From Alicycliphilus denitrificans K601 (GTDB taxonomy: Bacteria > Pseudomonadota > Gammaproteobacteria > Burkholderiales > Burkholderiaceae_C): 64,000 nt of DNA. The DNA lies in the NCBI RefSeq assembly GCF_000204645.1, contig NC_015422.1, positions 1,939,001 through 2,003,000 of the forward strand. The letters run 5' to 3'. Below are positions 25,047 through 33,354 of this stretch, in pieces (the first letter of the stretch is position 1; every line of letters begins with the position of its first letter). The notes below the pieces were generated by a model. It had not been told where the DNA came from. It worked only from the letters and a program-made list of their open reading frames with translations, and did no database searches. A program made the translations under genes and the position numbers.

Positions 25047-26024
25047 ATGAAGCGACGTCCTTTCTCGGCGTTGATCGCACTCGCCGCCGGCTGCGTATTG
25101 AGCGGCCCGCTGACCGTCGTGGCCCAGGCGGGCTATCCCGACAAGACGGTGCGCATCGTCGTGCCGTACCCGCCAGGCGGCGCCACCGACCTGTCCGCCC
25201 GATTGCTGGCCGGCGAGATGGGGAAGCTGCTGGGCCAGAGCGTGATCGTGGAGAACAAGCCCGGAGTGGCTGGCGTGATCGGCACGGACCTCGTGGCCAA
25301 GTCGCCGGCGGACGGCTACACGCTGGTGTTCGGCGGCGCGGGCAACCTCACGCTGCGGCCGATCATGGATCCGAAGCTCTCGTACAAGGTGGACAAGGAC
25401 CTGCAGGCGATCAGCCACGTGGTCACCTACGACCACCTGCTGGTGGTGCGCAACGGCCTGCCGGCGCGCAACGTCCAGGAGTTCGTGCAACTGGCCAAGG
25501 ACCGCAAGCTGAGCTACGGATCCTCCGGTTCGGGCGGGCCGCAGCACCTGGCGATGGAGCTGTTCAAGTCCATGACGCGCACGGACATGACGCACGTCCC
25601 CTACAAGGGCGAGAGTCCCGCCATGCTGGACCTGGTGGGTGAGCGCGTGGACGCGGCGATCGTGTCGACCGCCGTGGCCGCGCAACTGGTCAAGGGCGGC
25701 AAGGTGCGGGCGATCGCCGCGGCCAACCCCTACCGTTCCCGGATGTTCCCCGAGCTGCCGACGATCGCGGAAGCCGGCGTGCCCGGCTACGAGGTCGAGA
25801 TCTACGGCGGCCTGCTGGCGCCGGCGCACACGCCCACGCCGGTCATCGAGAAACTGCAGCGCGCCGTGGTCGCCGCGATGAAGGCACCGGCCTTGCAGCA
25901 GCAGTTCACCGAGGCAGGCCTGATTCCCATCGGCGGAACGGCCGCCGACTTCACGCGTCTGCTGAAGAAGGAGCGCGAGAAGTGGGAGCCGATCATCAAG
26001 GCATCGGGCGCCACCCTGGAGTGA
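25047..26024 (+). CDS. Bug/TctC periplasmic receptor
   Basis: 325 residues from ATG 25047 with AGGAG 7 bases upstream. Signal peptide MKRRPFSALIALAAGCVLSG with cleavage near VVAQAG; core YPDKTVRIVVPYPPGGATD, ENKPGVAGVIGTDLVAK, VPYKGESPAMLDLVGERVD. It is a single gene, separated from the flavin oxidoreductase by 135 bp containing the tandem repeat site 1, so its expression is likely tied to the region 2 regulon rather than to the etf operon. Confidence 0.92.
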   Translation: MKRRPFSALIALAAGCVLSGPLTVVAQAGYPDKTVRIVVPYPPGGATDLSARLLAGEMGKLLGQSVIVENKPGVAGVIGTDLVAKSPADGYTLVFGGAGNLTLRPIMDPKLSYKVDKDLQAISHVVTYDHLLVVRNGLPARNVQEFVQLAKDRKLSYGSSGSGGPQHLAMELFKSMTRTDMTHVPYKGESPAMLDLVGERVDAAIVSTAVAAQLVKGGKVRAIAAANPYRSRMFPELPTIAEAGVPGYEVEIYGGLLAPAHTPTPVIEKLQRAVVAAMKAPALQQQFTEAGLIPIGGTAADFTRLLKKEREKWEPIIKASGATLE

Positions 26025-26032
26025 CGCGCCGC

Positions 26033-26051
26033 GGCCCCGCACGGCGGGGCC
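26033..26051. terminator. Hairpin after the receptor gene
   Basis: GGCCCCGC-ACG-GCGGGGCC forms a perfect 8-bp stem 8 bp after the stop at 26024. It is very GC-rich, with no T tract; it lies between convergent transcription units. Confidence 0.55.
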
Positions 26052-26058
26052 GGCGTCC

Positions 26059-26110
26059 TCAGCAGGACTTCGGCAGCCCGAGCACCTTCTCGGCGATGTT
26101 GCACACCGTC
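26059..26110 (-). pseudogene. Stub of an acyl-CoA dehydrogenase C-terminus
   Basis: The minus strand encodes VCNIAEKVLGLPKSC then TGA at 26059-26061. Fourteen of these residues repeat the dehydrogenase tail that ends at base 180. No dehydrogenase sequence is recognisable further upstream, where the alpha/beta hydrolase gene takes over at about 26148. This is a scar of a deleted gene. Confidence 0.6.
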
Positions 26111-26147
26111 GTTCGTCCTGCTTCCTGGAAATCGAGGTCGGCGCCGA

Positions 26148-27068
26148 TCAGCGCGTACGGGCGGCCTTCCAGTTGGCCAGTTGCGCTCGCAAGGCCGTGA
26201 CCAGGGCGAGCGGTTCGTCCAACATGACGTGGTGGCGCGCGTTGGGGATCTCCACCAGCGGCAGCCGACCGTCGAACTGTTCACGGCTCACCTGGCGTTC
26301 CCACGCGCCGAAGCGCGCGCTCAGCGCGCCCCACATCAGGGCCACCGGGCAGCGCATGCGCAGCAGGTCGTCGACGTAATCCAGGCGGCGCGGGTGCGTG
26401 AGCGCCGCAGGATCGAATTTCCAGCGCCAGCCGCCGGCCTCCGGCTTGATCGCCGTCTGCGCGATGTGCTCGAGATAGAAGTCGCAAGTGACCGGCTGGT
26501 CGGGCAGCACCCGGAAGCGGCGCAGCGCGGTCGCGCGGTCCGGGTAGATGCGCGGCACGGGGCTGGACTGCACGTAGGAGGCGAAGGTGGCACCGTCCTT
26601 CTCGCGCGGCGGCGAGTCGAGCACCACGAGCCCCGCCATGCGCTCGCCGTGCGCACAGCCGGCCATGATCGCCACATAGCCGCCCAGGCTGTGGCCGACC
26701 ACCACGGGCGGCCGGCCCGGGGCCAGCGCGTCGGCGACCGCCATCACGTGCTCGGCATAACGCTCGCGCGCGTAGCGGCCGCAATGGCTGCTGTCGCCCA
26801 TGCCGCCCAGGTCCGGCGCGATCACGTGGTGGTCGTCCGCCAGCAGCGGAGCGACGAAGCGCCACCACTCCGCGCTCGCCGCGTTGCCGTGCACCAGGAC
26901 CAGCGGGGGCAAGGCCGCATCGCCCCAGGCGAGGTAGTGGATGGAGCTGCCGTCCACTTCCAGGAAGCCCTCGCGGTTGGGCATGGCCCGCGCTGCTTCG
27001 GCCCACTCGGGCAGCGCGCTTGGTTCGGTGGCCGCGTCCGCGGCAAGCATTGCTTGATCTTCTCTCAT
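26148..27068 (-). CDS. Alpha/beta-fold hydrolase
   Basis: 306 residues from ATG 27068. The oxyanion segment is LVLVHGNAASAEWWRFVAPL, the nucleophile elbow VVGHSLGGYVAIMAG (Ser in GHSLGG) and the catalytic His lies in IPNARHHVMLDEPLAL near the end. This fits an esterase, lactonase or C-C hydrolase; in this context it could be an acyl-CoA thioesterase or ring-cleavage hydrolase. An alternative ATG at 27050 has a better purine-rich site (GAGAAG). The start is 4 bp beyond the stop of the racemase gene, so the two are coupled. The 3' end is next to the dehydrogenase stub. Confidence 0.85.
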   Translation of the reverse strand: MREDQAMLAADAATEPSALPEWAEAARAMPNREGFLEVDGSSIHYLAWGDAALPPLVLVHGNAASAEWWRFVAPLLADDHHVIAPDLGGMGDSSHCGRYARERYAEHVMAVADALAPGRPPVVVGHSLGGYVAIMAGCAHGERMAGLVVLDSPPREKDGATFASYVQSSPVPRIYPDRATALRRFRVLPDQPVTCDFYLEHIAQTAIKPEAGGWRWKFDPAALTHPRRLDYVDDLLRMRCPVALMWGALSARFGAWERQVSREQFDGRLPLVEIPNARHHVMLDEPLALVTALRAQLANWKAARTR

Positions 27069-27072
27069 CGGG

Positions 27073-28245
27073 TCAGGAGGTGGTGGCATCGGGGCCGATC
27101 ACGCCGGCGGCGCGCAGCGCTTGCAGCCGTGCTGCGGGAATGCCCCAGGCGGCCGCCGTGGCCTCGCCGCCCGCGCCGCGCTTCGGCGGCGCCGCCCCCA
27201 CCGCGCCTGGCGTGCGCGAGAAGCGCGGCGCAGGGGCGGGCTGCGTCACGCCGTCCTGCAAGACGAAGCTGCCGCGCGCTGCGTTGTGCGGGTGCCGCGG
27301 CGCCTCGTCGCGGTCCAGCACCGGCGTCACGCAGGCGTCGCTGTCCTCCAGCAGCTCGCACCATTCGCCCCGCGTGCGGGTGGCGAAGAGTTCCGCCAGC
27401 ATGGCGCGGCCCTCCTGCCAGGTGGAGGGATCGTCCAGCCGCGCCAGCGCTTCGGGCGGCAGCCCGGTGCGTTCGGCGAAGACGGCGCGGAACTTGGGTT
27501 CGATGGCGGCGAAGGCGATGTACGCCCCGTCCGCGCACGCATAGGTGGCGTAATGGGGCGCGCCGCCATCCAGCAGGTTGTGGCCGCGTGGGGCGGCATG
27601 CAGCCCCGCCGCGTACATGCCGAACATCGAGGTCATGAGCACGGCCGTGCCTTCGACCATCGAGGCGTCGATCACCTGGCCCAGACCCGAGCGGTTGCGC
27701 TCCACCAGCGCGCAGGCGATCCCGAAGGCGAGGTTCAGGGCACCGCCCGCATAGTCGGCCAGCAGGTTGAGCGGTGCGGCCGGCTTCCCATCCGCCGGCC
27801 CGAGCGCGTGCAATGCGCCCGACAGGGCGAGGTAGTTCAGGTCGTGGCCAGCCAGCTCGTGCAAGGGGCCGTCCTGGCCATAGCCCGTCATGCGCCCGTA
27901 CACCAGGCCGGGATGGCGGGCCATGCAGGCCTGCGGCCCCAGGCCGAGCCGCTCCATGGTGCCCGGACGGAAGCCCTCGATCAGCACGTCGGCGGCGGCC
28001 GCCAGGTCGCTCACCAGCGCGACGCCGTCCGCCTGCTTCAGGTCGACGGCCAGTGATCGCTTGCCGCGATGCGGCAGTTCGAAGCGGCGCGGCCGCGCGA
28101 TGCCGATGTTGGCCGGCTCCAGCCTCTCCACCAGCAGTACCTGCGCGCCCATGTCGGCCAGCAGCATGCCGCACATCGGACCGGGCCCGATACCGGCCAG
28201 TTCCACCACCCGTACGCCGGCGAGCGGCCCACCCTTCAATGCCAT
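27073..28245 (-). CDS. CaiB/BaiF protein, alpha-methylacyl-CoA racemase type
   Basis: 390 residues. GIGPGPMCGMLLADMGAQVL and GRMTGYGQDGP are class III CoA-transferase family motifs. AGHDLNYLALSGAL and NLLADYAGG place His134 and Asp164 with the 30-residue spacing of the His126/Asp156 pair in mycobacterial methylacyl-CoA racemase, so a racemase that converts (2R)- and (2S)-methylacyl-CoA is more likely than a transferase. This implies a methyl-branched substrate. ATG 28245 has AGAGG 4 bases before it and overlaps the previous gene's stop by 10 bp; upstream ATGs at 28260 and 28275 are possible. Confidence 0.85.
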   Translation of the reverse strand: MALKGGPLAGVRVVELAGIGPGPMCGMLLADMGAQVLLVERLEPANIGIARPRRFELPHRGKRSLAVDLKQADGVALVSDLAAAADVLIEGFRPGTMERLGLGPQACMARHPGLVYGRMTGYGQDGPLHELAGHDLNYLALSGALHALGPADGKPAAPLNLLADYAGGALNLAFGIACALVERNRSGLGQVIDASMVEGTAVLMTSMFGMYAAGLHAAPRGHNLLDGGAPHYATYACADGAYIAFAAIEPKFRAVFAERTGLPPEALARLDDPSTWQEGRAMLAELFATRTRGEWCELLEDSDACVTPVLDRDEAPRHPHNAARGSFVLQDGVTQPAPAPRFSRTPGAVGAAPPKRGAGGEATAAAWGIPAARLQALRAAGVIGPDATTS

Positions 28246-29531
28246 GCCCTCTGTCCCCATGTCGATAGTCGCCATGCGTGGCGCAAGCTGTTGCGAAATG
28301 CCGGCGCCGCGATCGCGATCAGGCGCTCGGCGCGTTGTCCCAGCGTGGCGTGGCGCAGGTCGGCCACGCCGAACTCCGTCACCACGACGTCCACATCGGC
28401 ACGGCCCACGGTGGCCGGGCCGTCCAGGTCGACGACGATGCGGCTGCGCCTGCCGCCCTCGGCGGTGGCCGGCAGCACGGTGATGGCGCGGCCGCCGCTG
28501 TCCGACTGGCGCGCCGCCTGGCAGAAATCCAGCAGTCCGCCGATGCCGCCGCGCTGGCGCCCGCCGACCGCTTCGCTGTTCACCTGGCCCGTGAGGTCGA
28601 CCTGCAGGGCGCCGTTGACGGCGTGCAGGCAGTGCATGCGCGCCAGCACTTCGGGCGCATGGGTGGACGTGCCGGGGCGCACTTGCACTCCCGGGTTGTC
28701 GTGGACCCAGCGATAGAGATCCGCGGTGCCGATGACCGTGTTGGTCACCGACACGCCGGCGTCCATGCCCTTGCGGGCATTGGTCAGCGCTCCCTGCTGC
28801 ACCAGCAGGGCGGCGGCATCGCCGAACACGCCGGAGTGCAGGCCCAGGTCGCGGTGCTGCCGCAGCTGCAGGAACAGCGCATCGGGCAGGCTGCCGAAGC
28901 CGGCCTGCAGCGTGGCGCCATCGGGCACCAGGCCGGCGACGTGCCGGCCGATCGCGAGCTCCACCTCGCTGCCGGCGGCAGCCGGCAGGGCCAGCGGCCC
29001 CGCTTCGGCCTGCACCCAGTGGTCGATGCGAAGGTCTGGGGGCAGTTCCGCGCCATGCGTCCAGGGCACGTCGGGGTTGAGTTCGGCGACCACCAGGCGG
29101 GCCCGCCGCGCAGCATCGACGCAGTAATCGTGCGCCAGGCCCAGGCTGGGCCGTCGGCCGGCGGGGCCGGGCGCGAGCTGCAACAGGACCACGTCCGCTC
29201 GCAGCTGGCCGGACCGGAACAGGGGCGCGATGCGGCTGTAGCGATCCGGCAGCACCTCCAGCAAGCCGCGATCGGCCAGCGAGGCGTTGTGGCCGAGGGT
29301 GCCGTAGGAGAGGAAGCGCAGGCTCGCCGGCAGCGGGCCGTCGAAGGTGCGCGTCATGGTCGCGCCCAGGAACACCGTGGCCTCGGCCACGCCCGGACCC
29401 TCCGCCACCAGCTTGCGGGTGAGCGTGAGCGGCTCCGCCGCGGCCTGGCCGCACACGATGTGGTCGCCGGGCCTGAGCAGCCCGTGGAAACTGAATCCGG
29501 CGGCGGCGACGAGGGGGCCGGGCTGGGTCAT
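28236..29531 (-). CDS. Acetyl-CoA hydrolase/transferase family protein (class I, 4-hydroxybutyrate CoA-transferase-like)
   Basis: 431 residues from ATG 29531. The C-terminal domain has ALQVDLTGQVNSEAVGG, whose Glu fits the catalytic glutamate that forms the gamma-glutamyl-CoA intermediate, and VVVTEFGVADLRHATLGQRA, which is typical of the family. The N-terminal half (LRPGDHIVCGQAAAEPLTLT, VFLGATMTRTFDG) also fits. It transfers CoA from a donor such as acetyl-CoA to a free acid. Divergence from the standard enzymes is strong, so the acceptor is unknown. It is 22 bp downstream of the MmgE/PrpD gene in the same operon. Confidence 0.82.
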   Translation of the reverse strand: MTQPGPLVAAAGFSFHGLLRPGDHIVCGQAAAEPLTLTRKLVAEGPGVAEATVFLGATMTRTFDGPLPASLRFLSYGTLGHNASLADRGLLEVLPDRYSRIAPLFRSGQLRADVVLLQLAPGPAGRRPSLGLAHDYCVDAARRARLVVAELNPDVPWTHGAELPPDLRIDHWVQAEAGPLALPAAAGSEVELAIGRHVAGLVPDGATLQAGFGSLPDALFLQLRQHRDLGLHSGVFGDAAALLVQQGALTNARKGMDAGVSVTNTVIGTADLYRWVHDNPGVQVRPGTSTHAPEVLARMHCLHAVNGALQVDLTGQVNSEAVGGRQRGGIGGLLDFCQAARQSDSGGRAITVLPATAEGGRRSRIVVDLDGPATVGRADVDVVVTEFGVADLRHATLGQRAERLIAIAAPAFRNSLRHAWRLSTWGQRAWH

Positions 29532-29553
29532 GCGCAACGCGCGGCTGCGCGGT

Positions 29554-31008
29554 TCACGCGAGCGCGGCGGACGGGGCCGTCGCGGGCGGGTGGCGTGGCG
29601 CCGGCGCGGTGAGGGCCATCAGCGTGCCGAAGTCCCGCACCGCCTCCAGCCCGAACACCGCGTCGACGAGCGCATCGGCCTGTGCGGGGGCGAGGCGGCC
29701 CTCGGCGTTGTCGCGGAACTTGGCGATCAGCTCGGCGTCCGTCATCGCGGTCGACGGGTCGGGTGACGGGCTGCCCTTAGGGAAGCGCTTCTCGCCCGTG
29801 AAGGTGGTGCCGCGCGCGCGTACCTCCACCCTGGCGGGGCGGCTGCCCCCGTGGCCGGTGAGCAGCTTGACGTAGTCGGGATGGACCTCGTGCGTCACCT
29901 TCTCCATCAGCGCCAGGACGGAGGGCTGGAATACGAGGGCCGGGTCCTGCCAGGCCCTCGCCGTCGGTGGGCAGTGCGCGGCCAGCGCGATGCCGTGCGC
30001 GATGCTGAACTGCGCATCCATCACGTCGTGGATCTCGCGATTGAGCCAGATCGGCCGTTCGACCATCCCCTCGACCCACACCTTGATGCCGTCGATTTCC
30101 TCGCGCCGCAAGGCCTGCGTGCGCACGATGTCGATCAGCACGTCGGCCAGGGCATGCAGCACGCGGCAGTGCGCATAAGGCTTGTACGAGGTCTCGCCCG
30201 GGAAGTGCCATTCGCGGCCCAGTCCGGCGGTGATCACCTCGGGCTCCCAGCGCCGCGTGCCCATGAAGCGCGCATAGCCGACCTCGCGGTCATCCAGGAG
30301 CATGCGGTCGCCCCGGTGGCCCAGCGCCGCCATGTGGGCGGCGGTGAGGGCGGCCTGCGTGAGCGCGCCGCCCAGCAGGTACTTGATGGTCGAACTCGGC
30401 GCATGGTCGAACCAGGCCATCTGCGCATTCACCGGCGAGATGGAGCCGGCGATGCCCAGCGCGTGCGCCATCACCTCGGTCGAGAGACCTTGCAGCATCC
30501 CGATAGCGGCGGTGGCGCCGAAGACGGTGCTGCTGTAGCCGTACACCGGCGGCGTCGCCACCTTGCCGTCCTGCGTGTCGCGCAGGTAGTCCATGGCCTT
30601 GCCGAGGCGCCACGACATCTCGTGCGCGACCGCGATCGCGCGCAGCACGTCCTGCCCGCCCAGGCCGCGCTCCTCGGCGACCGCCAGCGCGCCGGGCAGC
30701 ACGTAGGGCGTCACATGGCCCGGGGGCAGGATGGCATCCATGTCCAGCGCGTTGATCAGTTCGGCGTTGGCGAACGCCGCGCCGAAGATGTTGAGCCGGT
30801 CGCCGGTGCCGATGATCGTCGCGCGGCCGGTGGCACCCTGCAGGCGGCCGTAGTCGATGCCGATGCGGCCCTTGGGCGAGTCGGTGGCGGCAAGCGCCGC
30901 CCCGATCGAGTCCAGCAGCAGCCGCTTGCATTCGGCCACCACGGCCGGCGGCAGGTCCGCATGGCGCACCTGCGTGAACGCGGCCAGTTGTTCGACGAGA
31001 GTCGCCAT
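29554..31008 (-). CDS. MmgE/PrpD family protein (full length)
   Basis: 484 residues. The helical domain contains LLLDSIGAALAATDSPKGR, AFANAELINALDMDAILPPG and TPPVYGYSSTVFGATAAIG; the C-terminal lid domain contains ETSYKPYAHCRVLHALADVL. Relatives include 2-methylcitrate dehydratase, itaconate-forming cis-aconitate decarboxylase and iminodisuccinate epimerase. Substrate cannot be assigned. ATG 31008 follows GAGGACAAGC; the frame extends upstream to 31047 without similarity and into the receptor gene. It lies between a receptor and a CoA transferase, in keeping with uptake, activation and then dehydration of a hydroxy acid. Confidence 0.88.
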   Translation of the reverse strand: MATLVEQLAAFTQVRHADLPPAVVAECKRLLLDSIGAALAATDSPKGRIGIDYGRLQGATGRATIIGTGDRLNIFGAAFANAELINALDMDAILPPGHVTPYVLPGALAVAEERGLGGQDVLRAIAVAHEMSWRLGKAMDYLRDTQDGKVATPPVYGYSSTVFGATAAIGMLQGLSTEVMAHALGIAGSISPVNAQMAWFDHAPSSTIKYLLGGALTQAALTAAHMAALGHRGDRMLLDDREVGYARFMGTRRWEPEVITAGLGREWHFPGETSYKPYAHCRVLHALADVLIDIVRTQALRREEIDGIKVWVEGMVERPIWLNREIHDVMDAQFSIAHGIALAAHCPPTARAWQDPALVFQPSVLALMEKVTHEVHPDYVKLLTGHGGSRPARVEVRARGTTFTGEKRFPKGSPSPDPSTAMTDAELIAKFRDNAEGRLAPAQADALVDAVFGLEAVRDFGTLMALTAPAPRHPPATAPSAALA

Positions 31009-31043
31009 GCTTGTCCTCAGGCGCAGTGCGGGGCGCTGCCGGA

Positions 31044-32018
31044 TCACTCCGGCTCGATGCCGGCGTTCTTCACCAGGCGCGCCCAGCGCGCGAGCTCCGC
31101 CTTCTGGAAGGCCGCGAGTTCTTCGCGGGTCGAGGGAATGGGCTTCCAGGCGTTGGCGCCGAAGTACTTGGCCGCCTCCGGCGTGCGCATGATGTCGGCG
31201 ATCATCTTGCTCAGCTTGTCCGCGATGTCGGGCGGCGTGCCCTTCGGGGCGAAGGCAGCCAGCCAGCCGTTGGTCTCGTAGCCCTTCACGCCCTGTTCGG
31301 CGATGGTGGGGATCTCCTCGTAGCCGGGCATGCGCTCCTTCGTGGAGACGCCGAGTGCCTTGAGCTTGCCGGCCTTCACCAGCGGCATCACGGCGGGGGC
31401 ATCGCCGAACACCATGTCGATCTGGCCGCCGATCACGTCGGTGATGGCCGCGGGAAGCGCCTTGTACGGTACGTGCAGCAGGTCGACGCCGGCCAGTTCG
31501 CGCAGCACCTCGCCGCCCGCGCGCGAGGAGGAGTTGCCGCTGCCGAAAGTCATCTTCCTGGTCTTCGCCAGGGCGAGCAGCTCCTGCACGTTGTTCGCGG
31601 GGGTGCTCGGCGCCACGACCAGCACCACGCCGCCGATGGTCACGCCCGACAGCGGCACGAAATCGGCCACAGGGTCGTAGGGCAGCTTCTTGAACAGCGC
31701 GCTGTTGGCCGCGTGCGTGGTGTTGGTGCCGATGGTGAAGGTGTAGCCGTCGGCCGGCTGGCTCAGCAGGTACTGCAGTGCGATGAAGCCGTTGGCGCCT
31801 GCCCTGTTATCCACCACCACGGGCTGCTTGTAATGGTCGGTGATCTTCTGGGCGATGTAACGCGCGGCCTGATCGGTGGTGGTGCCGGCGGCGAAAGGAA
31901 CGATGATGCGCATCGGCCGGCTGGGAAAGGTGGCGGCGGTCTGCGCGAAGGCCGCGCAAGCGGCGCCGAACAGCGCGGCGCCTGCCAGCAGGCCGCGCAG
32001 GGAGGAGCGGAGGTTCAC
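31044..32018 (-). CDS. Bug/TctC periplasmic receptor
   Basis: 324 residues from GTG 32018 with AGGAGA 6 bases upstream. Signal peptide MNLRSSLRGLLAGAALFGAA with cleavage near AFAQTAA; core FPSRPMRIIVPFAAGTTTD, DNRAGANGFIALQYLLSQ, VPYKALPAAITDVIGGQID. The glycine-rich pocket loop reads FAAGTTTD in place of FxPGGxTD, so the ligand may differ from those of the other receptors here. It is probably in one operon with the CaiB gene upstream and PrpD downstream. Confidence 0.92.
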   Translation of the reverse strand: MNLRSSLRGLLAGAALFGAACAAFAQTAATFPSRPMRIIVPFAAGTTTDQAARYIAQKITDHYKQPVVVDNRAGANGFIALQYLLSQPADGYTFTIGTNTTHAANSALFKKLPYDPVADFVPLSGVTIGGVVLVVAPSTPANNVQELLALAKTRKMTFGSGNSSSRAGGEVLRELAGVDLLHVPYKALPAAITDVIGGQIDMVFGDAPAVMPLVKAGKLKALGVSTKERMPGYEEIPTIAEQGVKGYETNGWLAAFAPKGTPPDIADKLSKMIADIMRTPEAAKYFGANAWKPIPSTREELAAFQKAELARWARLVKNAGIEPE

Positions 32019-32088
32019 GGTTTGTCTCCTGAAGTTTATGTGGCCGGGGCTTAAGTCCTCTGCTGGCCAGTTTCCGATGGGGCCTTGC

Positions 32089-33354
32089 TCACGGTGTTTC
32101 CTTGACGAAGCCTTGCGCGATCCATTCCGCGATCTCGGCGTCGCTCGCCCCCAGCACGCGGCGCAGGACGTCGCGGGTGTGCTGTCCGAGCAGCGGCGGC
32201 GCGTTCTCGTAGCGGATCGGCGTTTCCGAGAAGCGCATCGGGTTGGCCACCGAGGGGATCTCGCCGGCGCGTTTGTGCGCCAGCGTCAGCTGCATGCCGC
32301 GGGCCTTGACCTGCGGGTCGGCGAATACGCGGTCGATCGTGTTGATCGGACCGCAGGGGACGTCCACCGACTCCATGGCCGCCACCCATTCGTCGACGGT
32401 GCGGGTGCGGGTGCGCTCGGCCATCAGCGGCAGCAGGGCGTCGCGGTTGGCCACCCGCAGCGCGATGGTGGTGAAGCGCGGGTCGGCCGCCTCGGCTTCG
32501 AGCCCCAGCACCTGCATGGCGCGGCGGAACTGGGCGTCGTTGCCGACGGCCAGGATGAACTGGCCGTCGCTCGCCGGGAAGTACTGGTACGGCACGATGT
32601 TGGGGTGGCCGTTGCCCATGCGGGTGGGTGCCTTGCCGGTCGTGAGGTAGTTCATTGACTGGTTCACGAGCACCGCCACCTGCACGTCGAGCATGCCGAT
32701 GTCCAGGTGCTGGCCGATGCCGGTGAGGTCGCGATGTCGCATCGCCGCGAGGATGCCGAGGGCGGCATACATGCCGGACATCACGTCGGCCAGGGCGACG
32801 CCCGCGCGCTGCGGCCCGCCGCCCGGCTTGTCGTCGGGCTCGCCGGTGACGCTCATGAGGCCGCCCATGCCCTGGATCAGGTAGTCGTAGCCGGCGCGCT
32901 GCTTGTAGGGCCCGGTCTGGCCGAAGCCGGTGATCGAGCAGTACACGAGCCGCGGCAGTTCGGCATGCAGCGTGGCGTAGTCCAGGCCATAGCGCGCCAG
33001 GCCGCCGACCTTGAAGTTCTCCACCAGGATGTCGCAGCGCGCGGCGAGCGCCCGCACCAGCTTCTGGCCCTCGGGCGTGGCGATGTCGATGGCCACCGAC
33101 TGCTTGCCGCGGTTGGCCGCCAGGAAGTAGGCGGCGTCGACGGGCTCGCCGGAGTGCTGGTCGCGCACGAAGGGCGGGCCCATCTGGCGGGTGTCGTCGC
33201 CGCCGTTCGGGTGCTCGATCTTGATGACCTCGGCGCCGAGGTCGGCCAGGTTCTGGGTGGCCCAGGGGCCCGCCAGGATACGCGTGAGGTCCAGCACGCG
33301 CAAGCCGGCCAGCGGGGCGGCGGGGGTCGTCGGGGAAGCGGTCGGCGTGGTCAC
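32089..33354 (-). CDS. CaiB/BaiF family (class III) CoA transferase
   Basis: 421 residues. LAGLRVLDLTRILAGPWATQ opens the nucleotide fold; ITGFGQTGPYKQRAGYDYLI and ALADVMSGMYAALG follow, with Asp190 as the predicted acyl-carrying residue. GTG 33354 overlaps the stop of the upstream dehydrogenase (GTGA at 33351-33354). Close relatives include succinyl-CoA:dicarboxylate transferases (itaconate, mesaconate, citramalate), and the MaoC and PrpD neighbours are compatible with a C5-type dicarboxylate, but this remains a guess. Confidence 0.9.
   Translation of the reverse strand: MTTPTASPTTPAAPLAGLRVLDLTRILAGPWATQNLADLGAEVIKIEHPNGGDDTRQMGPPFVRDQHSGEPVDAAYFLAANRGKQSVAIDIATPEGQKLVRALAARCDILVENFKVGGLARYGLDYATLHAELPRLVYCSITGFGQTGPYKQRAGYDYLIQGMGGLMSVTGEPDDKPGGGPQRAGVALADVMSGMYAALGILAAMRHRDLTGIGQHLDIGMLDVQVAVLVNQSMNYLTTGKAPTRMGNGHPNIVPYQYFPASDGQFILAVGNDAQFRRAMQVLGLEAEAADPRFTTIALRVANRDALLPLMAERTRTRTVDEWVAAMESVDVPCGPINTIDRVFADPQVKARGMQLTLAHKRAGEIPSVANPMRFSETPIRYENAPPLLGQHTRDVLRRVLGASDAEIAEWIAQGFVKETP

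Noticed and set aside
23409-26042. 877-codon minus-strand open frame
   Set aside because: Runs antisense through four supported genes and their control region; no domain recognised.
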